DNA of 44,080 nt from Paracoccaceae bacterium (GCA_027069385.1 JALXER010000285.1:1-44080); one strand, 5' to 3'. Positions 1-8,860 are shown, counted from the stretch's first letter. Made by a program: numbers and translations. Notes: generated by a model from the letters alone, not told the origin.

Positions 1-539
1 TCGTAATACTTGACGAAATTCTTGCGATGCGCGGTGGCCAGCTCGCCCGCGTACCACATTTTATCCAGCGCCTTTTTATGGGGCGGGCGCGCCCACATCT
101 TGCGCTCTCCTTTAATCGCCGTGTCAAACGCGCGGGTAGAGAGCGGCCCCTCGGCGGCAATCCGGGCCCTGATATCGCGCACCTGCTGTTGCCCCAGACC
201 CGAAGCGTACCACGCGCTTGACGCCACATACTTGCCCATCCGGCTGAACTGCCGCCGCCACATGGGCAGGAAATCCATCGGAATCAGGCTGGCATCATGG
301 GTGAAATGCTCGAACAACTGCCGCTTGGCCAATAGCGGCCATAGGCGGTTTTCGCGGTAATTCTGGTTGCGAGACCACAGGATATGATGGTGCGCGCGCG
401 TAACGTTGCGGATGGTGTCGATCTGCACAAACCCCAGCGCCTTGATCAGACCCATCACATCAAGCGGACCCGTAGGGGCCGCGCCCAGACCGTGGTTTAA
501 CAGCCACAGCCTGCGCGCCTCTGAATTCGATACCCTCAC
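1..539 (-). CDS. YcaQ-family winged-helix DNA glycosylase, partial (5' end)
   Basis: No ATG-started frame covers this stretch, but reading the minus strand from a GTG at 539 gives an open frame to the window edge (179 codons). The translation contains LNHGLG, VQIDTIRNVTRAHHHILWSR and FEHFTHDASLIPM, followed by a WRRQF segment. These are the hallmarks of the YcaQ family, winged-helix proteins that unhook interstrand DNA crosslinks; family members are about 350-410 aa, so roughly half is present. The frame stays open upstream of 539 through a palindromic repeat, so the GTG is chosen because homology begins there; no good ribosome-binding site is visible. The C-terminal half lies outside the window. 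Family assignment is from recalled motifs. Confidence 0.8.
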   Translation of the reverse strand, partial: MRVSNSEARRLWLLNHGLGAAPTGPLDVMGLIKALGFVQIDTIRNVTRAHHHILWSRNQNYRENRLWPLLAKRQLFEHFTHDASLIPMDFLPMWRRQFSRMGKYVASSAWYASGLGQQQVRDIRARIAAEGPLSTRAFDTAIKGERKMWARPPHKKALDKMWYAGELATAHRKNFVKYY

Positions 540-546
540 CGCGTAG

Positions 547-566
547 GGTGGGTGCTTGCACCCACC
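547..566. repeat. Short palindromic repeat, variant A (copy 1)
   Basis: Perfect 9-bp inverted repeat GGTGGGTGC - TT - GCACCCACC, preceded by TAG. It lies between the ycaQ-like and aldehyde dehydrogenase genes. The same arms recur at 42746-42765, and a sister variant (GGTGCGTGG/CCACGCACC) occurs four more times in the window. It looks like a REP-type mobile or RNA-structure element. Confidence 0.75.
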
Positions 567-584
567 ACCCTGCCCGCACCTGTT

Positions 585-2033
585 CTACCCATGATGCGCC
601 GCCACCGTTTTCAACACCGAAAACCCATAAAGCGCCTCGAACCCTTTTTCGCGGCCATGGCCCGATTTACCAACCCCGCCAAAGGGCAGTTCCACCCCGC
701 CACCGGCGCCGTAATTGTTGATAAACACCTGCCCTGCCCGCAGCTTTTTGGCCATGCGCATCTGGCGCGCGCCGTTGGCTGTCCAGACCGAGGCCACCAG
801 CCCGTAGGCGGTGCCATTGGCGATGCGCAGCGCGTCGGCCTCGTCGTCAAACGGGATGATTGCCTGCACGGGGCCGAAAATCTCGGCCTGTGCCAGCGGG
901 TCGTCGGGGTCGATCCCGCCGTAAAGCGTGGGCGCGAAATAGTGGCCGCCTTGGGGCAGGCCTTCGGCCAGTCGGGCTTGGGCAAGGATGCGCGCGGCGG
1001 GGGCGGCGTTCACGAACCCCTCGACAATGTCTTTCTGGCGGGCCGAGATCAGCGGGCCGATATCCAGATCATCCATCGCTTGCCCGACAACCAATTCTTT
1101 GTACCGCGCCGCCATCATCCCCGACAGTTTATCATAGACCCCGCGTTGCACCAGAATGCGCGACGAGGCCGAGCAGGTTTGCCCGGCATTCTGAATGCCC
1201 GCATTGACCAGAAACGGCAAGGCCGCGTCAAGATCGGCGTCGTCAAACACCACCTGCGGGGATTTGCCACCCAGTTCCAGCGTCACCGGAATGACATTGC
1301 GCGCCGCGGCGGCCTGTATCAGTTCGCCCGTCGAGACCGAACCGGTAAAGCTGATATGCTGCACGCCGGTATGGGCCGACAGCGCCGCGCCGGCCTCGGC
1401 CCCCAGCCCCGGCACGATGTTCAAAGCCCCGGCCGGCAAGCCGGCCTCAACCGCGATCGCACCGAATGCCAGCGCGGTCAGGCAAGCTTCTTCGGCGGGT
1501 TTCAGCACTGCCGCATTGCCCATGGCCAGCGCCGCCCCGACCGAACGGCCGATGATCTGCATCGGGTAATTCCACGGCACGATATGGCCGGTTACGCCAT
1601 GGGGTTCGCGCAGGGTATAAACCGTATACCCGTCCAGATAGGGGATGGTCTGCCCGTGGATCTTGTCGCAGGCCCCGCCATAGAATTCCAGATAGCGCGC
1701 CAGCGCCACCGCATCGGCGCGCGCCTGTTTCAGCGGTTTACCCACATCGGCGGCCTCGAGCGCGGCCAGATGATCGACCTTTTCCAGCACCGCCACCGAC
1801 ATGCGCATCAGCACGCGCCCCCGTTCCAGCGCGGTCATCGCCCCCCATGCACCATCCAGCGCGCCCTGCGCCGCCACCACCGCCTTATCCACATCGGCGC
1901 GCCGCCCCCGCGCGATCTGCGCCAGTTCGGACCCGTCCGACGGGTTTTCGAGCGGCAATGTCTCGCCGCCCTCGGGCGCGACCCATGCGCCGTTAATCAG
2001 ACATTTGCTTGCATCGAACCATGTTTCGCTCAT
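585..2033 (-). CDS. Aldehyde dehydrogenase family protein
   Basis: NAD(P)-dependent oxidation of an aldehyde to its carboxylate, presumably cytoplasmic. The 482-aa length is normal for the ALDH superfamily. Visible motifs are PWNYP (substrate/cofactor channel), FTGS in the nucleotide site, ELGGKSP with the general-base Glu, NAGQTCSASSR with the catalytic Cys, EIFGPV, and a C-terminal PFGGVGKSGHGRE segment. The start ATG overlaps the stop of the upstream ATPase gene by 4 bp (ATGA), so it is translationally coupled as the last gene of the peptide-type ABC operon. The operon suggests that the imported compound, after deacylation, yields an aldehyde; the actual substrate cannot be read from sequence. 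Betaine- or aminobutyraldehyde-type enzymes are closest by general look. Confidence 0.93.
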   Translation of the reverse strand: MSETWFDASKCLINGAWVAPEGGETLPLENPSDGSELAQIARGRRADVDKAVVAAQGALDGAWGAMTALERGRVLMRMSVAVLEKVDHLAALEAADVGKPLKQARADAVALARYLEFYGGACDKIHGQTIPYLDGYTVYTLREPHGVTGHIVPWNYPMQIIGRSVGAALAMGNAAVLKPAEEACLTALAFGAIAVEAGLPAGALNIVPGLGAEAGAALSAHTGVQHISFTGSVSTGELIQAAAARNVIPVTLELGGKSPQVVFDDADLDAALPFLVNAGIQNAGQTCSASSRILVQRGVYDKLSGMMAARYKELVVGQAMDDLDIGPLISARQKDIVEGFVNAAPAARILAQARLAEGLPQGGHYFAPTLYGGIDPDDPLAQAEIFGPVQAIIPFDDEADALRIANGTAYGLVASVWTANGARQMRMAKKLRAGQVFINNYGAGGGVELPFGGVGKSGHGREKGFEALYGFSVLKTVAAHHG

Positions 2034-3616
2034 GGGGTAATCTCCAGTATTGGTGCGGCCTCGATCAGGGCGCGGGTATAGGGGTGTTGCGGGTCGGTGA
2101 ACACGCGCCCGGTGTCGCCGACCTCGACAAATTCACCCGATTTCATCACCAGCACCCGGTCGGTTATGGCGCGAACCACGCTCAGATCATGGCTGATGAA
2201 CAGGTAAGACAGGTTCAGGCGGTCCGACAGATCGGCCAGCAGGTCAAGGATTTGCGCGCGGATCGACACATCCAGCGCCGAGACCGCCTCGTCCAGAATA
2301 ATCAGTTCCGGCTCGATGATCAGGGCACGCGCGATGGCGATACGCTGGCGCTGGCCACCGGAAAATTCATGGATAAACTTGTCGGCGTCATCGGGGTGCA
2401 TGCCGACCTCTGTCAGCGCCTTGTCGATGGCGGCCTTGCGCGCCGCGCCGCTGGGCGGGTCGGAAAGCAGGTGGAACGGCTCGGTCACCAGCCGCGCCAC
2501 CTTGTGACGGGGGTTGAAGCTGCCATACGGGTCCTGAAAGACCACCTGCATCTGGCGGCGCAATTCGCGCGGCACAAACTGCCCCGCCCCGATCCGGTGC
2601 CCGTTGATCACGATCTCGCCGCCCTGAATCGCCTCCAGCCCCAGAATGGCGCGGGTCAGGGTGGATTTGCCACAGCCCGATTCCCCGACCAGCCCCAGAC
2701 TCTCGCCGCGCTTCAGCTCGAAACTGACCCCGTTGACCGCACGAAACTTGGGCGCCGGACCAAACAGCGATTTACGCGGCAGCAGGTAATCGCGCACCAG
2801 ATTTTTGACGCTCAGGATCGGGGCATCGACCGCCGGAGCCTCGCGGTCGGGAATGTGGTTAGAGGCCTCGAACAGGGCGCGGGTATAGGGGTGGTTCATT
2901 TCGGCAAAGATTTGCGCCGTAGGCCCGCTTTCCACCACCTCGCCCTTGCGCATAATGGCGATATGGTCGGCCACATCGGCCACAACGCCCAGATCGTGGC
3001 TGATCAGCATCATGGCCATGTTATCCTGCTTGACCAGCCCTTTGAGCAGGTCGAGGATTTGCGCCTGCGTGGTCACATCCAGCGCGGTTGTCGGTTCGTC
3101 GGCGATCAGCAGCTTGGGGCGCAGGGCGATGGCCATGGCGATCACCACGCGCTGGCGCTGGCCGCCTGACAGTTCATGGGGGTATTTGTCCAGCGGGAAT
3201 TGCGCGGCAGGCAACCCGCAACGGTTCAGCGTATCGCGAGCAATCCGCAGGGCCTCGGCCTTGCTTTTGCCGGTGTGGATCAGCACGGTTTCGGCCACCT
3301 GCGCGCCGATGGTCTGCACCGGATTCAGCGCCGTCATCGGTTCCTGAAACACCATGCCGATATCGGCGCCGCGCAGGGTACACAAGGCGCGTTCGTCCAG
3401 CGCCAGCATGTCTTGCCCGTCAAACCGCACCTGCCCCGTTGCCACCGCGCCGCGCGGCAGCAACTGGTTGACGCAATAGGCGGTCATCGACTTGCCCGAG
3501 CCGCTCTCGCCGATTACCGCCAGGATCTCTCCGGCGCGGGCCGACAGGCTGACATCGCGCAGAATCGGCACGGTGCCGATGGTCAGGTTCAGGCCAGAGA
3601 TCGAAAGAATGCTCAT
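2030..3616 (-). CDS. Fused double-ATPase of a peptide/nickel-type ABC importer (DppD-DppF fusion)
   Basis: Supplies ATP hydrolysis for the importer formed with the two permeases that precede it in the operon. The 528 aa contain two complete ABC cassettes. The first has Walker A GESGSGKS near residue 36, signature LSGGQRQRV and a DEPTTALD Walker B. The second has GESGCGKST near residue 310, signature FSGGQRQRI and DEAVSALD. Each half ends with the HPYTRALFEA/HPYTRALIEA segment typical of the oligopeptide C-terminal domain. Fusion of the D and F subunits is common in this transporter family (for example GsiA of E. coli). ATGA overlaps occur at both ends, with the permease before it and the ALDH after it. 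Confidence 0.95.
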   Translation of the reverse strand: MSILSISGLNLTIGTVPILRDVSLSARAGEILAVIGESGSGKSMTAYCVNQLLPRGAVATGQVRFDGQDMLALDERALCTLRGADIGMVFQEPMTALNPVQTIGAQVAETVLIHTGKSKAEALRIARDTLNRCGLPAAQFPLDKYPHELSGGQRQRVVIAMAIALRPKLLIADEPTTALDVTTQAQILDLLKGLVKQDNMAMMLISHDLGVVADVADHIAIMRKGEVVESGPTAQIFAEMNHPYTRALFEASNHIPDREAPAVDAPILSVKNLVRDYLLPRKSLFGPAPKFRAVNGVSFELKRGESLGLVGESGCGKSTLTRAILGLEAIQGGEIVINGHRIGAGQFVPRELRRQMQVVFQDPYGSFNPRHKVARLVTEPFHLLSDPPSGAARKAAIDKALTEVGMHPDDADKFIHEFSGGQRQRIAIARALIIEPELIILDEAVSALDVSIRAQILDLLADLSDRLNLSYLFISHDLSVVRAITDRVLVMKSGEFVEVGDTGRVFTDPQHPYTRALIEAAPILEITP

Positions 3617-4443
3617 GCGCGGTCCCGCCGTATCTTGGGGTCGAACAGGTCGCGCAGCGCGTCGCCCATCAGGTTCAGGCCCAGCACCGTCAGCACAATG
3701 GCCATGCCCGGAAACAGCGCCAGATGCGGCGCGAACGACACCATGGTCTGGCTTTCGGCCAACATCCGCCCCCAGCTTGGCGTGGGCGGCTGCGCGCCAA
3801 GGCCGACATAGGACAGCGCCGCCTCGGCCAGAATACCAAGGCTGAACTGGATGGTGCCCTGCACAATCAGCAGGTTCAGGATATTGGGCAGGATGTGTTC
3901 GAACGAAATATGCGCCGGACTTTTGCCCGCCACCCGCGCCGCCAGCACAAAATCGCGGGTCCAGAGCGACAGCGCCGCGCCGCGCGACAGGCGCGCAAAT
4001 ACCGGAATGTTGAAAATACCGATGGCGATAATGGCGTTCACCGCCGACGCGCCAAAGGCGGCGGTAATCATGATGGCAATCAGCAGCGCCGGAAAGGCAA
4101 AGATCAGGTCGTTGGTGCGCATGATCACCTCGTCCAGAATTGATCCCTTACGCGCCGCCGCCGCCAGCCCCAGCGGCACCCCCAGCCCCATGCCGATGCC
4201 AACCGCAACGATGGCCACCGCAATACTGGTGCGCGCACCCACCATGATCATCGAAAAGATATCACGGCCGAAATGGTCGGTGCCAAACCAGTTTTTGGCG
4301 TCGGGCACATGCAGCTTGTTCACGATATCGACCGTGTCCACCGCATCCGGAGTCCAGAAAAAAGATACCGCCGCCGCCAGCACGAAAATGCCCGCCAGTA
4401 TGAACCCGATCAGGAAACCGGGCATTTTGAACGCGCGCATCAT
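3613..4443 (-). CDS. ABC transporter permease, DppC type
   Basis: Inner-membrane subunit of the dipeptide/oligopeptide-type importer, 276 aa. An N-terminal membrane segment (about residues 9-30) is followed by the periplasmic loop with HVPDAKNWFGTDHFGRDIFS, characteristic of DppC/OppC. The BPD_transp_1 core has the EAA loop around ARVAGKSPAHISFEHILPN. The C-terminus carries the PSWGRML segment and ends LNLMGDALRDLFDP, as usual for this subunit. It overlaps both neighbours by 4 bp, so stoichiometric co-translation is likely. Confidence 0.95.
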   Translation of the reverse strand: MMRAFKMPGFLIGFILAGIFVLAAAVSFFWTPDAVDTVDIVNKLHVPDAKNWFGTDHFGRDIFSMIMVGARTSIAVAIVAVGIGMGLGVPLGLAAAARKGSILDEVIMRTNDLIFAFPALLIAIMITAAFGASAVNAIIAIGIFNIPVFARLSRGAALSLWTRDFVLAARVAGKSPAHISFEHILPNILNLLIVQGTIQFSLGILAEAALSYVGLGAQPPTPSWGRMLAESQTMVSFAPHLALFPGMAIVLTVLGLNLMGDALRDLFDPKIRRDRA

Positions 4444-5387
4444 CGGGCTTTCCTGCGCAATCTCGGGTCCACCACCGCATAGGTGATATCGACCACAAAG
4501 GTGACAAGGATCACAGCAAAGACCAGCAGCATCACCACGCTTTCAACCACGATCAGGTCGCGCTGCGAAATGGCGGTAAAGATCAGGCTGCCGATACCGG
4601 GCAGGAAAAAGATTTTTTCGACGATGATCGCTCCGGCCAGCAGAAAAGAGAATTGCAGCCCCAGAATGGTCAGCACCGGAATCATCGCGTTGCGCAACGC
4701 ATGCTTGACCAGCGCCTGACGGCGGGTATTGCCCTTGGCGCGCGCGGTGCGCATGAAATCCTCGCTCAGGGTATCAAGCAGCGACGAGCGCATCACCCGC
4801 GCCAGAATAGAGGCCTGCGGCAGCGCCAGCACAAAGGCCGGCAGGGTCAGCGCCCGGATCGCCAGAAACGGGTTTTCCCAGCCCGGAAAGCCGCCGGCGC
4901 TGAACCAGTGATACTTGATCGCCAGCAATTGCACCGCCAGCATGGCAAACCAGAAATTCGGAATAGCCACCCCCAGTTGCGTTCCGCCCATAACCAGCCA
5001 GTCGGCCCATGACCCGCGCTTTGCCGCGGCAATAATGCCGATGGGAAAGGCGATAAGGGTTGAAAGCACCAGCGCATAAATCGCCATGGGAAAGGACAGC
5101 CAGACCCGGTCGCCGATCATCTCGGTGACCGGCACGCGATAGGTATAGGACACGCCGAAATCGCCACTCAGCAGCCCGCCAACCCATGACAGATAGCGCG
5201 CATAGATCGACAGGTTCAGGCCCAGTTCCTGACGCAGGGCCTCTACCGCGTCGGGGCTGGCATTGATGCCCAGCATGATTTGCGCCGCATCGCCGGGCAT
5301 GACTTCGATGGCCAGAAAGATCACCACCGAGGCCGCAACCAGACTAAGGCCAAGCGATAGCAGCCGTTTGAGAATATAGATCAGCAT
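4440..5387 (-). CDS. ABC transporter permease, DppB type
   Basis: Partner membrane subunit of the peptide-type importer; 315 aa from the ATG at 5387 (MLIYILKRLL...). An upstream GTG at 5444 would add 19 residues, but it lies inside a perfect stem-loop and the extension lacks family similarity. The N-terminal segment ends with the EVMPGDAAQIMLG motif of DppB proteins; the core has LPQASILARVMRSSLLD and the EAA loop ARAKGNTRRQALVKHALRN. The C-terminus has FFLPGIGSL and DITYAVVDPRLR, standard for the family. It is separated from the binding-protein gene by a hairpin with a T-run. Confidence 0.95.
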   Translation of the reverse strand: MLIYILKRLLSLGLSLVAASVVIFLAIEVMPGDAAQIMLGINASPDAVEALRQELGLNLSIYARYLSWVGGLLSGDFGVSYTYRVPVTEMIGDRVWLSFPMAIYALVLSTLIAFPIGIIAAAKRGSWADWLVMGGTQLGVAIPNFWFAMLAVQLLAIKYHWFSAGGFPGWENPFLAIRALTLPAFVLALPQASILARVMRSSLLDTLSEDFMRTARAKGNTRRQALVKHALRNAMIPVLTILGLQFSFLLAGAIIVEKIFFLPGIGSLIFTAISQRDLIVVESVVMLLVFAVILVTFVVDITYAVVDPRLRRKAR

Positions 5388-5412
5388 CGGGGATCCAGCG
5401 CGGAAAGGTCGC

Positions 5413-5446
5413 AAAAATGTGGCCCGCGAAACAACGCGGGCCACAT
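5413..5446 (-). terminator. Stem-loop with T-run between binding-protein and permease genes (partial terminator or mRNA stabiliser)
   Basis: Perfect 12-bp stem (5446-5435 pairs with 5428-5417) with a 6-nt loop; on the minus strand it is followed directly by five T. It sits 9 bp after the binding-protein stop codon and before the permease start. Hairpins at this place in ABC operons commonly protect the upstream mRNA and reduce read-through, so that the binding protein is made in excess over the membrane subunits. That role is inference here. Confidence 0.8.
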
Positions 5447-5454
5447 GACAAGGC

Positions 5455-6927
5455 TTACTCGGCCCAGTAAACCGCCGTCAGGTCGGTGGCCTGGGTGGGC
5501 GCATTTTCCCACAGGCCCATGACCTTGGCGTTGGCTACGCCGGTTTTGGCCAGCTCGAACAAAAAGCCGTTCACGTCATCGGCCGCCAGCATCCGCTGCG
5601 CATCCTGCATCAGCTCGGTACGCACGGCCGGATCGGTTTCGGCGGTCAGTTTTTCCATCAAGGCCTGATATTCGGGGCTGTCATAATGGAAATAATAGTC
5701 CGGATTGGCATAGATCCCGAAATCCATCGGCTCGGTATGGCTGACGATGGTAAACCCGTAATCGCCGCCATGGAACACCTGTTCCAGCCAGTCGGCCCAT
5801 TCCAGATTGGTGACTTCGGTTTCAATCCCCACGGCCCTAAGCTGCGCGGCGATGATCTCGCCACCGCGACGGGCATAGGCGGGCGGGGGCAGTTTCAACG
5901 TGGTGGTAAACCCGTCGGGAAAGCCCGCCTCGGCCAGCAGCGAACGGGCCAGATCGGGGTCATAGGCGCTCTCGCCGGTCAGGTCGATATAGGCCGGATG
6001 GTGCGGAGCAAAATGGCTGCCGATCGGCGTGCCATAGCCAAACATCGCCCCGTCAATGATCGCGTTGCGGTCAATGGCATGGCTGACGGCCTCGCGGACC
6101 TTGGGGTTGTCCAGCGGCGGCATGGCGTTGTTGGTGGACAGGATGGTTTCGCCTTCGGTCGAGCCGATGATCACGTTAAACCGCGGGTCCGCATCGAATT
6201 GCGGCAGGTTTTCCGGCGCGGGAAATACCGGAAACGCATCCACATCGCCAGCCATCATGGCGGCAAAAGCGGCGGTCGGGTCCGAGATATATTTGAAGGT
6301 CGCGCCTTCCAGCTTGGCCGGGGTGCCCCAATAATTATCGTTGCGGGTAATGGTGATGCTGTCACCCTGCACCCAGTTTTCGAACATGAACGCGCCGGTG
6401 CCGTTGGGGTGGGTTTTGAGCGCCTCTATGTCGTCACCCTCGTTCAGGATAACCGCATCGCCCCATGCCATGTTGAACAAAAAGCCGCCATTGGGCGCAT
6501 CCAGGGTCACAACCACGGTGGTATCGTCGGGGGCGCTTACGTCGGCAATTCCGGCGAACAGGCCTTTTTGCGCGTTGGTGCTGTCCTCGGCGCGGGCGCG
6601 GTTCAACGACCAGACCACATCGGATGCGGTCATGTCCGAGCCGTCATGGAATTTGACCCCGTCATGCAGGTGGAAGGTATAGGTCAGCCCGTCATCGGAA
6701 ATATCCCAGCTTGCGGCCAGCCCCGGAATGATACTGCCATCCGAGGCAAAGCGGGTCAGCCCTTCATAGATGTTGGCATAGACCACATTGTCAATCGCAC
6801 CGGCAGCACCGGCGGTCGGGTCAAGATAGGGCGGCTCCAACTGGTCGCCGATGGTGATCGTGCTTTGGGCAAAGGCCATAGAGGCCGTCAGCGCCAATGC
6901 GCTTACCCCGGTTAAAATGGTTTTCAT
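5455..6927 (-). CDS. Extracellular solute-binding protein family 5 (peptide-type ABC importer)
   Basis: Periplasmic receptor delivering substrate to the adjacent importer; 490 aa. The N-terminus MKTILTGVSALALTASMAFAQ is a Sec signal peptide with an AFA cleavage site. Family SBP_bac_5 features include LEPPYLDPTAG, YEGLTRF, TYTFHLHDGVKFHDG and DVVWSLNRA in the first third, NPKVREAVSHAIDR in the middle and LLAEAGFPDGF later. Ligands of this family range from peptides to opines, nickel and acylated compounds, so specificity is open. It starts 11 bp after the M20 deacylase and is followed by a stem-loop, consistent with an over-expressed first transport gene. Confidence 0.95.
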   Translation of the reverse strand: MKTILTGVSALALTASMAFAQSTITIGDQLEPPYLDPTAGAAGAIDNVVYANIYEGLTRFASDGSIIPGLAASWDISDDGLTYTFHLHDGVKFHDGSDMTASDVVWSLNRARAEDSTNAQKGLFAGIADVSAPDDTTVVVTLDAPNGGFLFNMAWGDAVILNEGDDIEALKTHPNGTGAFMFENWVQGDSITITRNDNYWGTPAKLEGATFKYISDPTAAFAAMMAGDVDAFPVFPAPENLPQFDADPRFNVIIGSTEGETILSTNNAMPPLDNPKVREAVSHAIDRNAIIDGAMFGYGTPIGSHFAPHHPAYIDLTGESAYDPDLARSLLAEAGFPDGFTTTLKLPPPAYARRGGEIIAAQLRAVGIETEVTNLEWADWLEQVFHGGDYGFTIVSHTEPMDFGIYANPDYYFHYDSPEYQALMEKLTAETDPAVRTELMQDAQRMLAADDVNGFLFELAKTGVANAKVMGLWENAPTQATDLTAVYWAE

Positions 6928-6938
6928 ATCTTCCTCCG

Positions 6939-8237
6939 TTAGGTTTTCAGCGGGGTTTCGCCCGTCAGTATTTCGGCAAGGGCGAGGCCCATCACCTTGG
7001 CAGAGTCGAGCATATCGCCCACCTCTATATATTCATCCGGCTGATGTGCCAGATCCAGAATCCCCGGACCATAGGCAATACAGTTCTTCATCCGTCCGAT
7101 GCGGTCAATATGTTTTTGGTCATAAGTCCCCGGAGACACCACATATTGCGGTTCTTTGCCCATCACCGATTGAATCGCCGCCGATACGGTGGTGACAACC
7201 GGCGCATCGCGGGCTGTCATGCTGGGAATGACCCGATGGATTTCGCGCATGTCATAGCGAAAGCCCTCGCGCTCGGATTTGACCTTTTCCAGTACCGCGA
7301 CGATCTCGGCCTCGACATCTTCTATGTTTTCTTCCAGCAGAAACCGCCGGTCAACGATCATCTTGGCGCGGTCGGGTACGCAGGGGCTGGGAAGGCCGGT
7401 AAAGCCCGGCTCCGGCTCGGCCTGCCCGCCATGCAGCGAATTGATATTCATGGTGCTTTGCCTGGCCCCTTCGGGGATCACCGGCATATCGGTGCGTTTG
7501 CGCGCCAGTGCCGGAAACAGGCTGGATTCCATCTCGGCCAGTACCGCCCCCATATGGCGCACGGCGCAATCGCCCAGAAACGGCATAGAGCCGTGGGCGA
7601 TACGGCCGTGGGTTTCAATCTCGGCCCAGTATACGCCACGATGGCCAAGGCACACGCGGTCCTTGAATGGCTCGGGGATGATGACATGTTGCACCTTTTC
7701 GGGGCTGAAAAAGCCCTGCTCACAAAGGTATGCCACCCCGCCAAAGCCGCCGGTCTCCTCATCCGCGGTGCCGGAAATCTCCACCGCGCCGCTGAAATCG
7801 GGCCAGGTGTCCAGAAAGGCCTCTGCCGCGATGATAGAGGTCGCCAGCCCGCCCTTCATATCGCACGAGCCGCGCCCGTAAATCCGCCCGTCAACCAGCG
7901 CCGCGCCAAACGGGTCATGGGTCCAGCCGTGGCCGACCTCGACCACGTCGATATGGCTGTTGAAATGCACACAATCGCCGCCATGCGCACCGGTACGACG
8001 CGCAACGATGTTCCAGCGCGGGTATTTGTCTGAATCACCGGGCGTATCCTTTGCCCGCACCAGCTCGGTTTCGAAACCGCGAGATTTCAGGCGCCGGTCC
8101 AGATACTCGCAAATGGCCAGATAATCGTTGCCCGGCGGATTGACCGTGGGAATACGGATCAGATCCTGCGTCAGGGCGATCAGGTCGTCGCGCGCATCAT
8201 CAACCCGTTTCAAAAACTGTTTTGTCAGATCTGGCAC
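6939..8237 (-). CDS. M20-family metallo-deacylase (ArgE/DapE type)
   Basis: Zinc-dependent hydrolase of an amide bond in an N-acylated amino compound or small peptide; 432 aa, probably cytoplasmic. Metal ligands and catalytic residues are visible: the HID motif in FNSHIDVVEVGHGWTHDPF, the bridging Asp in GRGSCDMKGG, the Glu pair in GTADEETGG, the ligand in IIPEP, and the last His in SPGTYDQKH. The dimerisation/lid segment RIAHGSMPF is intact. The start is a GTG at 8237 with AAGGAG seven bases upstream. As first gene of the operon with a binding protein, importer and ALDH, it probably removes an acyl group from the imported substrate. ArgE, DapE, carboxypeptidase G2 or acyl-diamine deacylase functions cannot be separated from sequence. 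Confidence 0.92.
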   Translation of the reverse strand: MPDLTKQFLKRVDDARDDLIALTQDLIRIPTVNPPGNDYLAICEYLDRRLKSRGFETELVRAKDTPGDSDKYPRWNIVARRTGAHGGDCVHFNSHIDVVEVGHGWTHDPFGAALVDGRIYGRGSCDMKGGLATSIIAAEAFLDTWPDFSGAVEISGTADEETGGFGGVAYLCEQGFFSPEKVQHVIIPEPFKDRVCLGHRGVYWAEIETHGRIAHGSMPFLGDCAVRHMGAVLAEMESSLFPALARKRTDMPVIPEGARQSTMNINSLHGGQAEPEPGFTGLPSPCVPDRAKMIVDRRFLLEENIEDVEAEIVAVLEKVKSEREGFRYDMREIHRVIPSMTARDAPVVTTVSAAIQSVMGKEPQYVVSPGTYDQKHIDRIGRMKNCIAYGPGILDLAHQPDEYIEVGDMLDSAKVMGLALAEILTGETPLKT

Positions 8238-8283
8238 CGCCGCTCCTTGATCATGTTACCGGATTTGTGCAATATTGACCCAA

Positions 8284-8298
8284 CGACCGGATCGGTCG
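8284..8298. promoter_or_regulatory. Putative operator in the divergent M20 / LuxR intergenic region
   Basis: Inverted repeat CGACCG-GAT-CGGTCG centred in the 83-bp space between the two divergent genes. A 6-bp direct repeat TACGGT follows at 8302-8307 and 8313-8318, just before the regulator start. The inverted repeat is a candidate site for the adjacent PAS-LuxR protein and would cover both promoters. No strong -35/-10 pair could be assigned. Confidence 0.4.
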
Positions 8299-8320
8299 CA
8301 ATACGGTAGGGTTACGGTTA

Positions 8321-8860
8321 ATGAATGAATTGCAGGCACTGGCGTTTGATCTGTCGCCCGTCGGGCTGGTGCTGACCGAACAGCGGGTAATCAAGGCCTG
8401 CAACCGCACCTTTGCGCAGATGTTCGGCTATGACCGGGCCGAGTTGATCAACCAGTCATTCCGCATCCTATACCCCAGCCGCGCCGAATTCGACGCCATC
8501 CGCGATGTCGGCCTGAAACCGCTGCGCGAAACCGGCCGTTACAGCGACGAACGCCTTGTGCAGCGCAAGGACGGCACCATGTTCTGGGCGCGGGTGCGCG
8601 TGGCCACGCCAACACCCGACGACCCGCTGAAACGCGCCATTCTGTCATTTGCCGACATTTCCGACACCCGCCCCGAGGTCGAACTGACCCCGCGCGAACG
8701 TCAGGTGGTACTGCGCCTTGGCAAGGGCCTGACCAGCAAGGAAATCGCCCGCGAACTGGGCCTGTCGCCGCGCACCATCGACGATTACCGCGCCCGCCTG
8801 CTGACCAAATTCAACAGCCGCAACGTGGCCGAGTTACTCAGCAACCTTTCCGGACTATAG
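8321..8860 (+). CDS. PAS domain-containing LuxR/FixJ-type transcriptional regulator
   Basis: 179-aa DNA-binding regulator. An N-terminal PAS domain (about residues 8-115) is recognisable by NRTFAQMFGYDRAELI, FRILYPS, and the KDGTMFWARVRV strand. A GerE/LuxR helix-turn-helix occupies residues ~120-176: LTPRERQVVLRLGKGLTSKE, then IARELGLSPRTIDDY and NVAELL. It has no receiver domain, so the signal is presumably a ligand or redox/oxygen state sensed by the PAS fold. It is divergent from the M20/ABC/ALDH operon, with a palindrome between them, so it is the probable regulator of that operon (inference). Confidence 0.93.
   Translation: MNELQALAFDLSPVGLVLTEQRVIKACNRTFAQMFGYDRAELINQSFRILYPSRAEFDAIRDVGLKPLRETGRYSDERLVQRKDGTMFWARVRVATPTPDDPLKRAILSFADISDTRPEVELTPRERQVVLRLGKGLTSKEIARELGLSPRTIDDYRARLLTKFNSRNVAELLSNLSGL

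Noticed and set aside
552..2081. Long open frame of 509 codons on the plus strand
   Set aside because: It is the mirror of the aldehyde dehydrogenase gene; its translation is His/Arg/Gln-rich without any domain, as is usual for antisense frames in GC-rich DNA.
5388..5444. 19-residue N-terminal extension of the DppB permease from a GTG at 5444
   Set aside because: The GTG is inside a perfect terminator-like stem, and homology starts at the ATG at 5387.
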